NCBI GenBank assembly: GCA_016302965.1 | Contig: JAEDMP010000069.1 | Span: 1-13,037 of the forward strand | Origin: Bacteroidaceae bacterium | GTDB lineage: Bacteria; Bacteroidota; Bacteroidia; Bacteroidales; Bacteroidaceae | Length of the DNA stretch: 13,037 bases | Reading direction: 5' to 3' | Part shown: positions 7,501 to 13,037 of the stretch, piece by piece | Layout: every line of letters begins with the position of its first letter | How positions within the stretch are numbered: position 1 is the stretch's first letter | Translations under genes and position numbers: made by a program | Notes under the pieces: generated by a model | Told to the model about the DNA's origin: nothing | Databases searched by the model: none | What the model saw: only the letters and a program-made list of their open reading frames with translations

Positions 7501-8412
7501 CTGCTCGTCGGTCACCAGCTTCTGCATGCTGCCATCGGCATATTCCACCCAAATGTTCAGACGGCATTTCGGCAGACCGAAGACCGGGGTCTTGTAGGCT
7601 TTGTTCTGACGCATGGGGAAGTAACGGCCATTGCCAACCACTACCCCGACAGCCGTCAGCGTATCGAGCAACGAGGTCACATCGTAGGCGTTGTAATAGA
7701 TGGTCTTCCGATAGTCGGACGGTACGGGTTTGAGCACCTCGTCGGCAGCCACTTCCCGACCATTCACAAAGAGACGATAGAGACCTAATCCGGCCATATA
7801 AGCGGTAGCACGGCGGACAGGCTGGGATTTCAGACGGAACTCACGGCGGAAATAGCGCGCTGACAAGCGGGTATGCAAACCCCGCGACTCATCTTCCATC
7901 AGGCGCTCCAATCCTATCCAACGGCCTCCCCATCTGGTTTCGCTCAACAGACCTATGCCAAAACGGGAGGGCGCACTCCAGGAGGACTGACCGGCGTTCG
8001 TGACCACACGCACCTTCCAGTATGCCTGCTGATGGTCACGAAGGGGCTTGCCTGCATAAGCAATCCACAACTGGGCGGAAGAGGTGACCATTCCCGAATC
8101 CCAAAGGTCGCCATCGTCGGCATCCAGCTTCTCCTGACTGCTGGACACGAGTAGCTGATAGGACAACTGGCTCACATTCTGCTGGTCGGAATAGAGTTTC
8201 CAGGAGAAACGGGGATGACGGTTGTCAAGGGCCAAAGGCTGGTCAAGATGGTCCACCTGAAGACCGGCGACTTGCACAACAGGCTTGGCCTTGCTGCATC
8301 GGGGGAGCGACTGGGTGGTGGCTGCCGACACATGAGCCATCAGAAAGAAGATGACAAAGAGCCGTATGGAACGGCACAATATCCTGTAGCCGGGGGACTG
8401 CTGTTTATTCAT
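4549..8412 (-). CDS. GH78 alpha-L-rhamnosidase fused to a sialidase-fold (GH33-like, BNR) domain
   Basis: A 1287-aa secreted two-domain glycosidase. The signal peptide ends near V-S-A30. Residues about 45-470 are the beta-domains of bacterial rhamnosidases. About 485-850 is the GH78 (alpha/alpha)6 barrel with the acidic cluster D520-C-P-Q-R-N-E526-R and G-D533, and the later base in A-T-T-I-W-E816. A C-terminal beta-domain follows (about 865-935). From about 940 to the end is a six-bladed BNR/sialidase-type domain with Asp-boxes S1066-RDGGKTW, S1177-SDGGESW and S1235-DDGWHW, and Y1257 in a Y-P-S-I motif that could be the nucleophile tyrosine. The FRIP arginine of classical sialidases is replaced (F-P-Q-C-H-A-S near 956-962). 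I infer removal of Rha and then a ulosonic acid such as Kdo from RG-II side chain C. As I recall, a GH78-GH33 protein sits beside the GH140 gene in the Bacteroides thetaiotaomicron RG-II locus. The start overlaps the upstream GH140 stop, so the two are probably translated together. Confidence 0.88.
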   Translation of the reverse strand: MNKQQSPGYRILCRSIRLFVIFFLMAHVSAATTQSLPRCSKAKPVVQVAGLQVDHLDQPLALDNRHPRFSWKLYSDQQNVSQLSYQLLVSSSQEKLDADDGDLWDSGMVTSSAQLWIAYAGKPLRDHQQAYWKVRVVTNAGQSSWSAPSRFGIGLLSETRWGGRWIGLERLMEDESRGLHTRLSARYFRREFRLKSQPVRRATAYMAGLGLYRLFVNGREVAADEVLKPVPSDYRKTIYYNAYDVTSLLDTLTAVGVVVGNGRYFPMRQNKAYKTPVFGLPKCRLNIWVEYADGSMQKLVTDEQWKVTADGPVRANNEYDGEEYDARKDLGDWTRPHYDDSGWMQADRAAIPDGVLTAQMTPNMTSERVSEAVRITPLTVGSHPQPSSRHIVDFGQNMAGWVSVRPCGKAGDTIRIRYAEKLTADGNLYTDNLRDARSEDIYICNGREQVHWTPSFVYHGFRYVELSGPVRLAPSAIVAYAVGDPMQRTGHFSCSDTLLTRVIQNAYWGIRSNYKGMPVDCPQRNERQPWLGDRTAGALGESFLFDNERLYAKWMRDIRESQRSDGNIPDVAPSFWNYYSDDVTWPAALPFICDMLYHQYGDAEPIRQSYASIRRWVNHITDEYQRDGIITRDKYGDWCMPPEKLELIHSEDPQRKTDGRLLSTAYLIRVMQLMERFAPIADQASESQEWRKRHEEMTAHFNRHFLVVHRGTSQAPGHVLYPDSVFYGNNTATANILPLAFGLVPDSVRTEVAKNLVTTIITRHQGHLSSGVIGISWLLTTLCDQGFADVAWLIATQRSYPSWGYMATQGATTIWELWNGDKANPKMNSGNHVMLLGDLLPWAFSRMGGIRPSLEAGSDGPPSRHFVLSPSWDVPDCEWVDASWDSPYGEVKSRWRKTLQHFDWRVELPCNTSATVCLPDGTTRQLTSGVHQLQGPIPTVSPMVVKDEFLYIPTTFPQCHASTIVETRKGDLVAAYFGGLYERHPEVCIYVSRKPKGSDVWETPRLAADGVFVPGTADALFAGIDSTSNRKACWNPVLFEMPDGELWLFFKIGKSVRDWTGWIVKSRDGGKTWSRKEHLPQGFLGPVKNKPEWVDGRLLCASSTESKGWKLHFEIYNPVTKSWKYVGPIDAELAPRTSDPSEIKPIECIQPSILRHPDGRLQVLCRTRNGRLATSFSSDGGESWSKVVLTDVPNNQSGTDAVTLRDGRHVLIYNDFSTLPGTPKGPRTPLSIAVSDDGWHWQHLLTLEDSPISQYSYPSIIQGRDGSLHVVYTWRRQRVAYKQIRLE
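8405..8412 (-). promoter_or_regulatory. 8-nt start/stop overlap coupling GH140 and GH78
   Basis: On the - strand ATGAATAA contains both the ATG of the GH78 fusion gene and, in another frame, the TAA of the GH140 gene. With no Shine-Dalgarno in front, this layout favours reinitiation by ribosomes ending GH140, which would tie the amounts of the two enzymes together. Confidence 0.6.
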
Positions 8413-9883
8413 TTCGGTCTACTTCTTGGGGGATTACTACGGGAGAAAGATGGTCTATGTAATGGCACTTCGCATCAATGGCTATCAATACGCCATCGGA
8501 AGCGGGGAACGCAACGGGGGCAAAGGTGAGGACTTTGCTCTCAAAACAGCCAATGAACTTGAGGGCTCCTGTTGCGGCATCCATCCACCACACGTTTTTT
8601 CGTTGACCAGAAATCTTGTCCAGCCGAATGCGCATACTCCGGCCAGTATGGTTATAGACCAGCAGGTAATCGTTGCCCCGGGTGGCTATCAACCGTTCAT
8701 AACGCTCACCGTTCTCTTCAATCAGGCTCTGGTCGGGAACACGGTCGAAATAGGGCAAGGCCAACATCAACTGCTTGAGATGTTTCATCTGGTTGAAACC
8801 TGGGTCATCAAGTGCCTGGTACCAAGCCTTCTTCTGACCGTCGGCAAAATAAGCTCCGGGAATGCCCGGCTTGGCAAACTGCATGATGGCATTATGGCCA
8901 TAGGTGTGGCCGCAAGAACCGGCAAAGACCGACCAATAGGCATAGCGCCGCACATCACGGGCCGACCAGCGCGGCTCATGGGCATCGTGAAGCCCTTGGG
9001 GAATATCCTCATAACTGGGTTCGCCGTCAAGAACGGGCTTGATGGGGCGATAGCTCCAGGCTGAATCCACGTACATCCAGCTGTCCTCCTCCGTATGGTC
9101 GGGAATCGGGTAGTCTTTGTTCCCCATGCGCTGACCATAGCGGCGGTGACCACTCTGGAACATGTTGAAATCAAGCCAGTCACGATTGTTGAACCAGTAG
9201 GCTGAGGTTGTGCGACCACGGGGATGGAAGGTCATGAGATGGGTGGGGTCGATACGCCGGATGGTTGTAGCAAGCGTATCCCATACCTCGGTCTTGATGT
9301 GTCCCTGGATATCTCCTCCGATAATCCACACGATATTGGGGCGGTCTTTGTAGCGTTCTGCCAGAAACGTTCCATAGAGTTTGGCTTGTTCCACATTCAT
9401 CTGGCCCGACTTCACCAGTCCGCCCCAGATACAGACCATACCTATATAGATACCGTTGGAGGCAGCCACGTCGACGATATAGTCGAGATGCTGCCAGTAG
9501 CCGTAGCCTTCTGCCGTATCAATCGTCGAGAAGTCAAAGCCTTTGGGCATCGACAGCTTGCCGTAGGCATTAATGGCTGGCACGCCATTGACGGTCTGCA
9601 CCTGCACCACATTGTAGCCGGCCTCGCCACAACGGCGGAGATAGAAGGCGGCCTCGTCACGGTTGAGTCGCTCGGGCAGCAACCAGCCGGTATCTCCCAG
9701 CCAAAAGAAGGGTTTGCCATTGGCAAACTGGAGGAAACGGCCGTTCGCGGACACTTGCAACCGGCCATTGCTCCACGGTTTTTCTATACGGGGAGCGGCC
9801 CACGGCAGTTGGACATGGAATAACAGAAGGAAGAGGGCCAACAGCGAAGCCCATTTCCATTGGTCTGACTTTTTTGTTTTCAT
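8405..9883 (-). CDS. GH140 apiosidase-like glycoside hydrolase (DUF4038)
   Basis: A secreted enzyme of 492 aa with an N-terminal signal peptide (hydrophobic about 11-30). The TIM-barrel (DUF4038, about 40-360) opens with F-F-W-L-G-D-T-G-W and carries W-I-I-G-G-D191 and V-L-D-G-E288-P. These are spaced exactly like D187 and E284, the reported acid/base and nucleophile of the founding GH140 enzyme BT1012, a uniform shift of four. A small C-terminal beta-domain (about 385-472) resembles the putative collagen-binding domain often attached to this family. The expected reaction is hydrolysis of the apiose-galacturonate link that anchors RG-II side chains A and B. It is the first gene of a two-gene operon with the GH78 fusion, overlapping it by ATGAATAA. 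A promoter box lies about 110 bp upstream. Family assignment is strong; RG-II as substrate is inferred. Confidence 0.9.
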   Translation of the reverse strand: MKTKKSDQWKWASLLALFLLLFHVQLPWAAPRIEKPWSNGRLQVSANGRFLQFANGKPFFWLGDTGWLLPERLNRDEAAFYLRRCGEAGYNVVQVQTVNGVPAINAYGKLSMPKGFDFSTIDTAEGYGYWQHLDYIVDVAASNGIYIGMVCIWGGLVKSGQMNVEQAKLYGTFLAERYKDRPNIVWIIGGDIQGHIKTEVWDTLATTIRRIDPTHLMTFHPRGRTTSAYWFNNRDWLDFNMFQSGHRRYGQRMGNKDYPIPDHTEEDSWMYVDSAWSYRPIKPVLDGEPSYEDIPQGLHDAHEPRWSARDVRRYAYWSVFAGSCGHTYGHNAIMQFAKPGIPGAYFADGQKKAWYQALDDPGFNQMKHLKQLMLALPYFDRVPDQSLIEENGERYERLIATRGNDYLLVYNHTGRSMRIRLDKISGQRKNVWWMDAATGALKFIGCFESKVLTFAPVAFPASDGVLIAIDAKCHYIDHLSPVVIPQEVDRNE

Positions 9884-9988
9884 TAGTTCAGGTTTTTAAT
9901 TAGTTTGTTAGTATATTAAATGAGATAGGACAAAGGCTGTTCATCGCAAACAATCTCAAGTGATTTCGGATTGAACGCGACAATTTCG

Positions 9989-10004
9989 GTACAAAAGTAC
10001 AAAA
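9989..10004. repeat. Tandem 8-bp repeat over the minus-strand promoter
   Basis: GTACAAAA occurs twice back to back (9989-9996 and 9997-10004) and covers the - strand -7 box. It may be a regulator target or chance in AT-rich DNA. Confidence 0.4.
9992..9999 (-). promoter_or_regulatory. -7 promoter box for the GH140-GH78 operon
   Basis: On the - strand TACTTTTG matches TAnnTTTG exactly. No good -33 TTTG is found 19-20 bp further upstream, which suggests dependence on an activator. The predicted leader to the GH140 ATG at 9883 is about 100 nt. Confidence 0.45.
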
Positions 10005-10019
10005 AACTATCGACATATA

Positions 10020-10032
10020 GGATAATTTGTCC
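10020..10032. promoter_or_regulatory. Dyad between the divergent promoters
   Basis: GGATAATTTGTCC is a 13-bp dyad with one T-G mismatch, placed between the two outward-facing -7 boxes. Its GGACAAA half (read on the - strand) also occurs on the + strand at 9928-9934. This is a candidate shared operator for the pectin genes, such as a hybrid two-component regulator target. The protein is not in the window. Confidence 0.25.
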
Positions 10033-10043
10033 CATTATTTTCG

Positions 10044-10051
10044 TATTTTTG
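10044..10051 (+). promoter_or_regulatory. -7 promoter box for the pectate lyase
   Basis: TATTTTTG matches TAnnTTTG exactly and lies 26 bp before the ATG at 10078, giving a leader of about 20 nt. TTTG at 10026-10029 is too close (14 bp) to be a normal -33 element. This box also shows that an in-frame TTG at 10027 is not the true start. Confidence 0.5.
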
Positions 10052-10077
10052 CAGCCGAAACAAACATACTTAGTCTT

Positions 10078-11376
10078 ATGAAAACCATCTTATTATCTTT
10101 TGCCCTCTTGTGGGCAACAAATCAGGCATCAGCGCAATCGCTGACAGATATCACACAATCGAACATGAAGGGAGCGCATGGGCTCGTGGGATTTGCTACG
10201 CTACCAGCCTATCAAATGGACGGGATTACCGGCGGCGCAATGGGGCAACTGGTCATCGCGGAAAATGAGGAGCAACTGAGAGCTTACTGCCAGGCGGAAC
10301 AACCCTATACCATCTTGTTCGAAGGTGAAATCAGCCGCACTGACGAGGTGGATATCGCCGTTGCCAGCAACAAAACCATCATCGGATGCAACGGACGAGC
10401 CTCACTCAACGGCATCGGATTCGAAGGAGAGAATGTGAGCAACATCATCATCAGGGGATTCCGCATCACCAATGCGCACTGCGATGCCATCGCCTTCAAG
10501 ACCTCTCACCACATCTGGATCGACCACTGTGACCTTTCGGCATCTGACGACGGATTGCTCGACATGACTGTCGGATCCGATCTGATGACCGCCTCATGGA
10601 ACCGGTTTGCCAATCATAACAAGACATCTATCATCAACTCGGGAACCCAACATCCTGAGGACAAGGGAAAGGAACGGATCAGTTATCACCACAATCACTT
10701 CACAAACACCAAACAGCGGAACCCGCGTGTTGGCTACGGACTCGGACATCTGTGGAACAACCTTTACGAGGGCATTCGTTCTTATTGCATCGGATATTTT
10801 GACGGGGCACGGCTGCGCGTAGAGAACAGTTGCTTCAAAAACTGCAAAACACCATTTCAGCAGATGTACGTTCAAGACCCCAACAATGAGCACTTCGGAC
10901 ACTGCGAGCAACTGAACAATATCTTTATCGGTTGCAAAGGTAATATGGAAGGAACTGGCAGCTCGTTTGACGTAGCTGACTATTATGACTATTCGCTGAC
11001 GATGGAGGCTACGGAACAGGTGGCTGACATCGTGGAAAAAGGGGCTGGCGTGGTCAAAGGATTGGAATATGACCTCATCCCCATCCCCAACTCTGGCACT
11101 ATCCAGAACAGAAGCACGTTGTCACGACTGCAATGGAGCAAGGCTCCCCAGGCAACGAAATACCTCGTATATGGATCCTCGTCTGCCGAATTACTCCAGT
11201 CATTGCCGGCAGGCGACAAGCGGCTCAAGCCATTACTGATCGGCAAGACCAAACAAGCTCAATGTAAACTGAAACACTCAGTACAAAATGGCGAAACCTA
11301 TTACTGGAGAGTGGACACGCAATTGAAAGGACGTACAATTCAGGGCAAGGTTTGGAGTTTTAGAGTAGCCAAATAA
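10078..11376 (+). CDS. Secreted pectate lyase, polysaccharide lyase family 1
   Basis: A 432-aa lyase cleaving polygalacturonate (homogalacturonan) by beta-elimination, usually with calcium. The signal peptide M1-A19 has an A-S-A|Q site, so the product is periplasmic or secreted; it is not a lipoprotein. The parallel beta-helix (about 55-330) shows the PL1 block W147-I-D-H, then D157-D-G-L-L-D162 and S-W-N-R-F-x-x-H, and the catalytic-loop arginines R214-N-P-R217 followed by H-L-W-N-N-L-Y. In this loop the third arginine of the common R-x-P-R-x-R is glycine (G219). The last 85 or so residues (about 346-430) read as a fibronectin-III-like beta-domain ending in W-S-F-R-V. ATG 10078 is chosen because the signal peptide begins there and a -7 box lies just upstream. 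The gene is divergent from the GH140-GH78 operon and probably co-regulated with it. Confidence 0.92.
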   Translation: MKTILLSFALLWATNQASAQSLTDITQSNMKGAHGLVGFATLPAYQMDGITGGAMGQLVIAENEEQLRAYCQAEQPYTILFEGEISRTDEVDIAVASNKTIIGCNGRASLNGIGFEGENVSNIIIRGFRITNAHCDAIAFKTSHHIWIDHCDLSASDDGLLDMTVGSDLMTASWNRFANHNKTSIINSGTQHPEDKGKERISYHHNHFTNTKQRNPRVGYGLGHLWNNLYEGIRSYCIGYFDGARLRVENSCFKNCKTPFQQMYVQDPNNEHFGHCEQLNNIFIGCKGNMEGTGSSFDVADYYDYSLTMEATEQVADIVEKGAGVVKGLEYDLIPIPNSGTIQNRSTLSRLQWSKAPQATKYLVYGSSSAELLQSLPAGDKRLKPLLIGKTKQAQCKLKHSVQNGETYYWRVDTQLKGRTIQGKVWSFRVAK

Positions 11377-11407
11377 GCATCCAACCAAATAAGCATATAA
11401 TAACAGA

Positions 11408-11438
11408 AAGGCTCACAGCCGCAAGGGTTGTGAGCCTT
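11408..11438. terminator. Hairpin terminator between the pectate lyase and rplQ
   Basis: AAGGCTCACAGCC (11408-11420) pairs with GGTTGTGAGCCTT (11426-11438), 13 bp with one G-T wobble and a five-base loop. Flanking tracts are T-rich in both directions (ATCTTATTT on +, TCTGTTATT on -), so it can end the + strand pectate lyase and the - strand ribosomal operon. Confidence 0.75.
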
Positions 11439-11459
11439 ATCTTATTTACAGATTCAAGA

Positions 11460-11972
11460 TTATTCTGCTTTTGCTTCCTCGGCAACAGCCTCTGTAGCGG
11501 GTGCTTCGGTAGCAGGTGCCTCGGCAACAGGAGCCTCTGCAGTCTCAGCCTTGGTAGACTTGCGTGAACGACGAGTGCTCTTCTTCTTGGTGCCTGCTGT
11601 CTTAGCCATGTTCTCATCGAAGTCTACGAGCTCAATGAAACAGATAGGAGCAGCATCACCCTTACGGGTACCAAGCTTGATGATACGGGTGTATCCTCCG
11701 GGACGATCACCGACCTTGGCAGCAACTTCTCCGAAAAGCTCCTTGATTGCTTCCTTGTTCTGGAGATAGCTGAATACTACACGACGAGAGTTGGTAGAGT
11801 CATCCTTGCAACGGGTGATGAGGGGCTCTACATAGGTCTTCAAGGCCTTGGCCTTAGCGACGGTCGTAGTGATTCTTTTGTGCATAATCAGCGAAATGGC
11901 CATATTAGCGAGCATGGCGGAACGATGAGATGCAGTACGACCGAGATGGTTAAATTTCTTATTGTGTCTCAT
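11460..11972 (-). CDS. rplQ: 50S ribosomal protein L17 with long charged tail
   Basis: A large-subunit ribosomal protein of 170 aa. The N-terminal core (1 to about 118) starts M-R-H-N-K-K-F-N-H-L-G-R, the L17 signature, and contains A-K-A-L-K-T-Y-V-E-P-L-I-T. E. coli L17 has 127 residues. Here about 50 extra residues form a segregated tail: basic at 129-141 (T-K-K-K-S-T-R-R-S-R-K-S-T), then acidic Ala/Pro/Glu repeats (A-E-A-P-A-T-E-A-P-A-T-E) to the end. Longer L17 tails occur in Bacteroidota. The gene follows rpoA by 67 bp, the usual last position of this operon, and ends at the shared hairpin. Confidence 0.96.
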   Translation of the reverse strand: MRHNKKFNHLGRTASHRSAMLANMAISLIMHKRITTTVAKAKALKTYVEPLITRCKDDSTNSRRVVFSYLQNKEAIKELFGEVAAKVGDRPGGYTRIIKLGTRKGDAAPICFIELVDFDENMAKTAGTKKKSTRRSRKSTKAETAEAPVAEAPATEAPATEAVAEEAKAE

Positions 11973-12039
11973 TTCTTGTTTTGAATTAATGGTGGAAAGG
12001 TAGATGAGTGGCGTTTTCGGGACACTTCACCCTCACCTA

Positions 12040-13032
12040 TTACTCCTTATCCAGTTTGTACTTAGAAATATCGGTTCCAAACGACAGATTCAGACTCTCG
12101 AGCAAATCATCAAGCTCCGTGAGCGATTTCTTACCGAAGTTGCGGAACTTCAGGAGGTCAGTCTTGTTATACTGAACCAAGTCTCCGAGAGTCTCAACGT
12201 CGGCAGCCTTCAGACAGTTGAGAGCACGGACACTGAGGTTCATGTCAACCAAACGAGTCTTAAGCAACTGACGCATATGGAGAACCTCCTCGTCGAACTC
12301 CTGATTGCCATCCGCATCATTGTTCTCGAGAGTAATCTTCTCATCAGAGAACAACATGAAATGATGAATCAGAATCTTGGCGGCTTCCTTGAGGGCGTCC
12401 TTCGGGTTTATGGAACCATCCGTCATCACCTCCAGCAGGAGCTTGTCATAGTCGGTCTTTTGTTCAACTCGATAGGGCTCTACTGAATACTTGACGTTGC
12501 GGATTGGGGTGTAAATAGAATCGATTGGAATTACGTTCACATCGGTGCAGAACTCGCGATTCTCATCAGCGGTTACATATCCGCGACCTTTGTTAATAGT
12601 AAGGTCAATCTGCATTGAAGCTTTCGAATCTAAATGACAAATCACCAAATCGGGGTTTAACACTTCAAATCCAGTTAGATACTTACCGATATCTCCGGCC
12701 TTGAACTCAGTAGAATTCTCGACGGTGATACTGACTTTTTCGTTCTCGAATTCTTCTACTACTTGCTTGAATCTGACTTGCTTCAGATTCAAGATAATGT
12801 TGGTCACATCCTCCTTGACACCGGGAACGGAAGAGAACTCATGCTCAACACCGGAAATACGGATGGTGTTGATAGCATAGCCTTCCAGCGATGAAAGAAG
12901 AATGCGGCGCAATGCATTACCGATGGTAACGCCAAAGCCGGGCTCGAGAGGACGGAACTCGAACTTGCCGAGCTTGTCGTCAGCCTCCAACATTACGACT
13001 TTATCAGGTTTTTGAAATGCTAATATCGCCAT
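12040..13032 (-). CDS. rpoA: DNA-directed RNA polymerase subunit alpha
   Basis: This 330-aa subunit dimerises to scaffold RNA polymerase assembly. The N-terminal domain (about 1-230) has the N39-A-L-R-R-I-L-L-S-S assembly motif and the G-x-V-x-A-D-E-N-R segment. An acidic linker (about 232-250) leads to the C-terminal domain (about 255-318), with S-V-R269-A-L-N-C-L-K equivalent to the E. coli R265 DNA-contact region and two helix-hairpin-helix stretches (L-K-F-R-N-F-G-K-K-S-L-T-E). Full length fits the family. The ATG lies only five bases from the window edge, so the upstream neighbour (commonly rpsD) is not visible. rplQ follows in the same operon. Confidence 0.97.
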   Translation of the reverse strand: MAILAFQKPDKVVMLEADDKLGKFEFRPLEPGFGVTIGNALRRILLSSLEGYAINTIRISGVEHEFSSVPGVKEDVTNIILNLKQVRFKQVVEEFENEKVSITVENSTEFKAGDIGKYLTGFEVLNPDLVICHLDSKASMQIDLTINKGRGYVTADENREFCTDVNVIPIDSIYTPIRNVKYSVEPYRVEQKTDYDKLLLEVMTDGSINPKDALKEAAKILIHHFMLFSDEKITLENNDADGNQEFDEEVLHMRQLLKTRLVDMNLSVRALNCLKAADVETLGDLVQYNKTDLLKFRNFGKKSLTELDDLLESLNLSFGTDISKYKLDKE

Positions 13033-13037
13033 TAATT

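Noticed and set aside
8426..9064. A 212-codon + strand open frame opposite GH140
   Set aside because: It lies fully inside the GH140 gene, whose catalytic residues are intact, and its sequence resembles no known family.
9950..9974. A CAATC...GATTG inverted repeat in the GH140 leader as a riboswitch or terminator
   Set aside because: Only five base pairs around a long loop; too weak to support an RNA element.
10027..10077. An earlier TTG start for the pectate lyase
   Set aside because: It would add 17 residues before an ideal signal peptide and lies upstream of the -7 box at 10044-10051, so it would not be in the transcript.
11973..12039. Possible autoregulatory RNA structure between rpoA and rplQ
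   Set aside because: Only short imperfect GGTG/CACT-type pairings are visible and no known L17 leader motif is recognised.

Overview
The window reads as a chromosomal segment from a Bacteroidota bacterium, most likely a Prevotella-like member of the Bacteroidales. The evidence is TAnnTTTG-type -7 promoter boxes, no Shine-Dalgarno motifs before the genes, the rpoA-rplQ ribosomal operon end, a long-tailed ribosomal protein L17, and secreted pectin enzymes of the kind found in gut and rumen Bacteroidales. Species cannot be fixed by eye.

Layout on the + strand, left: the last codons of an upstream gene (1-80, possibly an Rpn/PD-(D/E)XK nuclease tail), then an SLC13-type permease with two internal RCK_C domains (251-2077), a hexameric glutamate dehydrogenase (2300-3637) and an RlpA-like double-psi barrel protein with a lysine-rich repeat tail (3706-4527).

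Centre: a divergent carbohydrate locus. On the - strand a GH140 apiosidase-like enzyme (8405-9883) overlaps by 8 nt a large two-domain enzyme (4549-8412), a GH78 alpha-L-rhamnosidase fused to a sialidase-fold (BNR/GH33-like) domain. On the + strand, across a 194-bp divergent promoter region, lies a secreted PL1 pectate lyase (10078-11376). Together the predicted activities fit rhamnogalacturonan-II (RG-II) pectin. GH140 would cut the apiose anchors of side chains A and B. The GH78 plus ulosonic-acid-hydrolase-like fusion matches the two sugars of chain C (Rha-Kdo). PL1 would cut the homogalacturonan backbone. No SusC/SusD pair, side-chain D enzyme or regulator is in the window.

Right: the - strand end of the ribosomal protein operon, rpoA (12040-13032) followed by rplQ (11460-11972). 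Two convergent junctions (rlpA with GH78, PL1 with rplQ) each carry a hairpin that can work as a terminator in both directions. The first is a perfect 17-bp stem whose left arm is the coding sequence of the rlpA C-terminus. There is no gene-free stretch above 300 bp. I saw no tRNA, rRNA, CRISPR array or insertion sequence.
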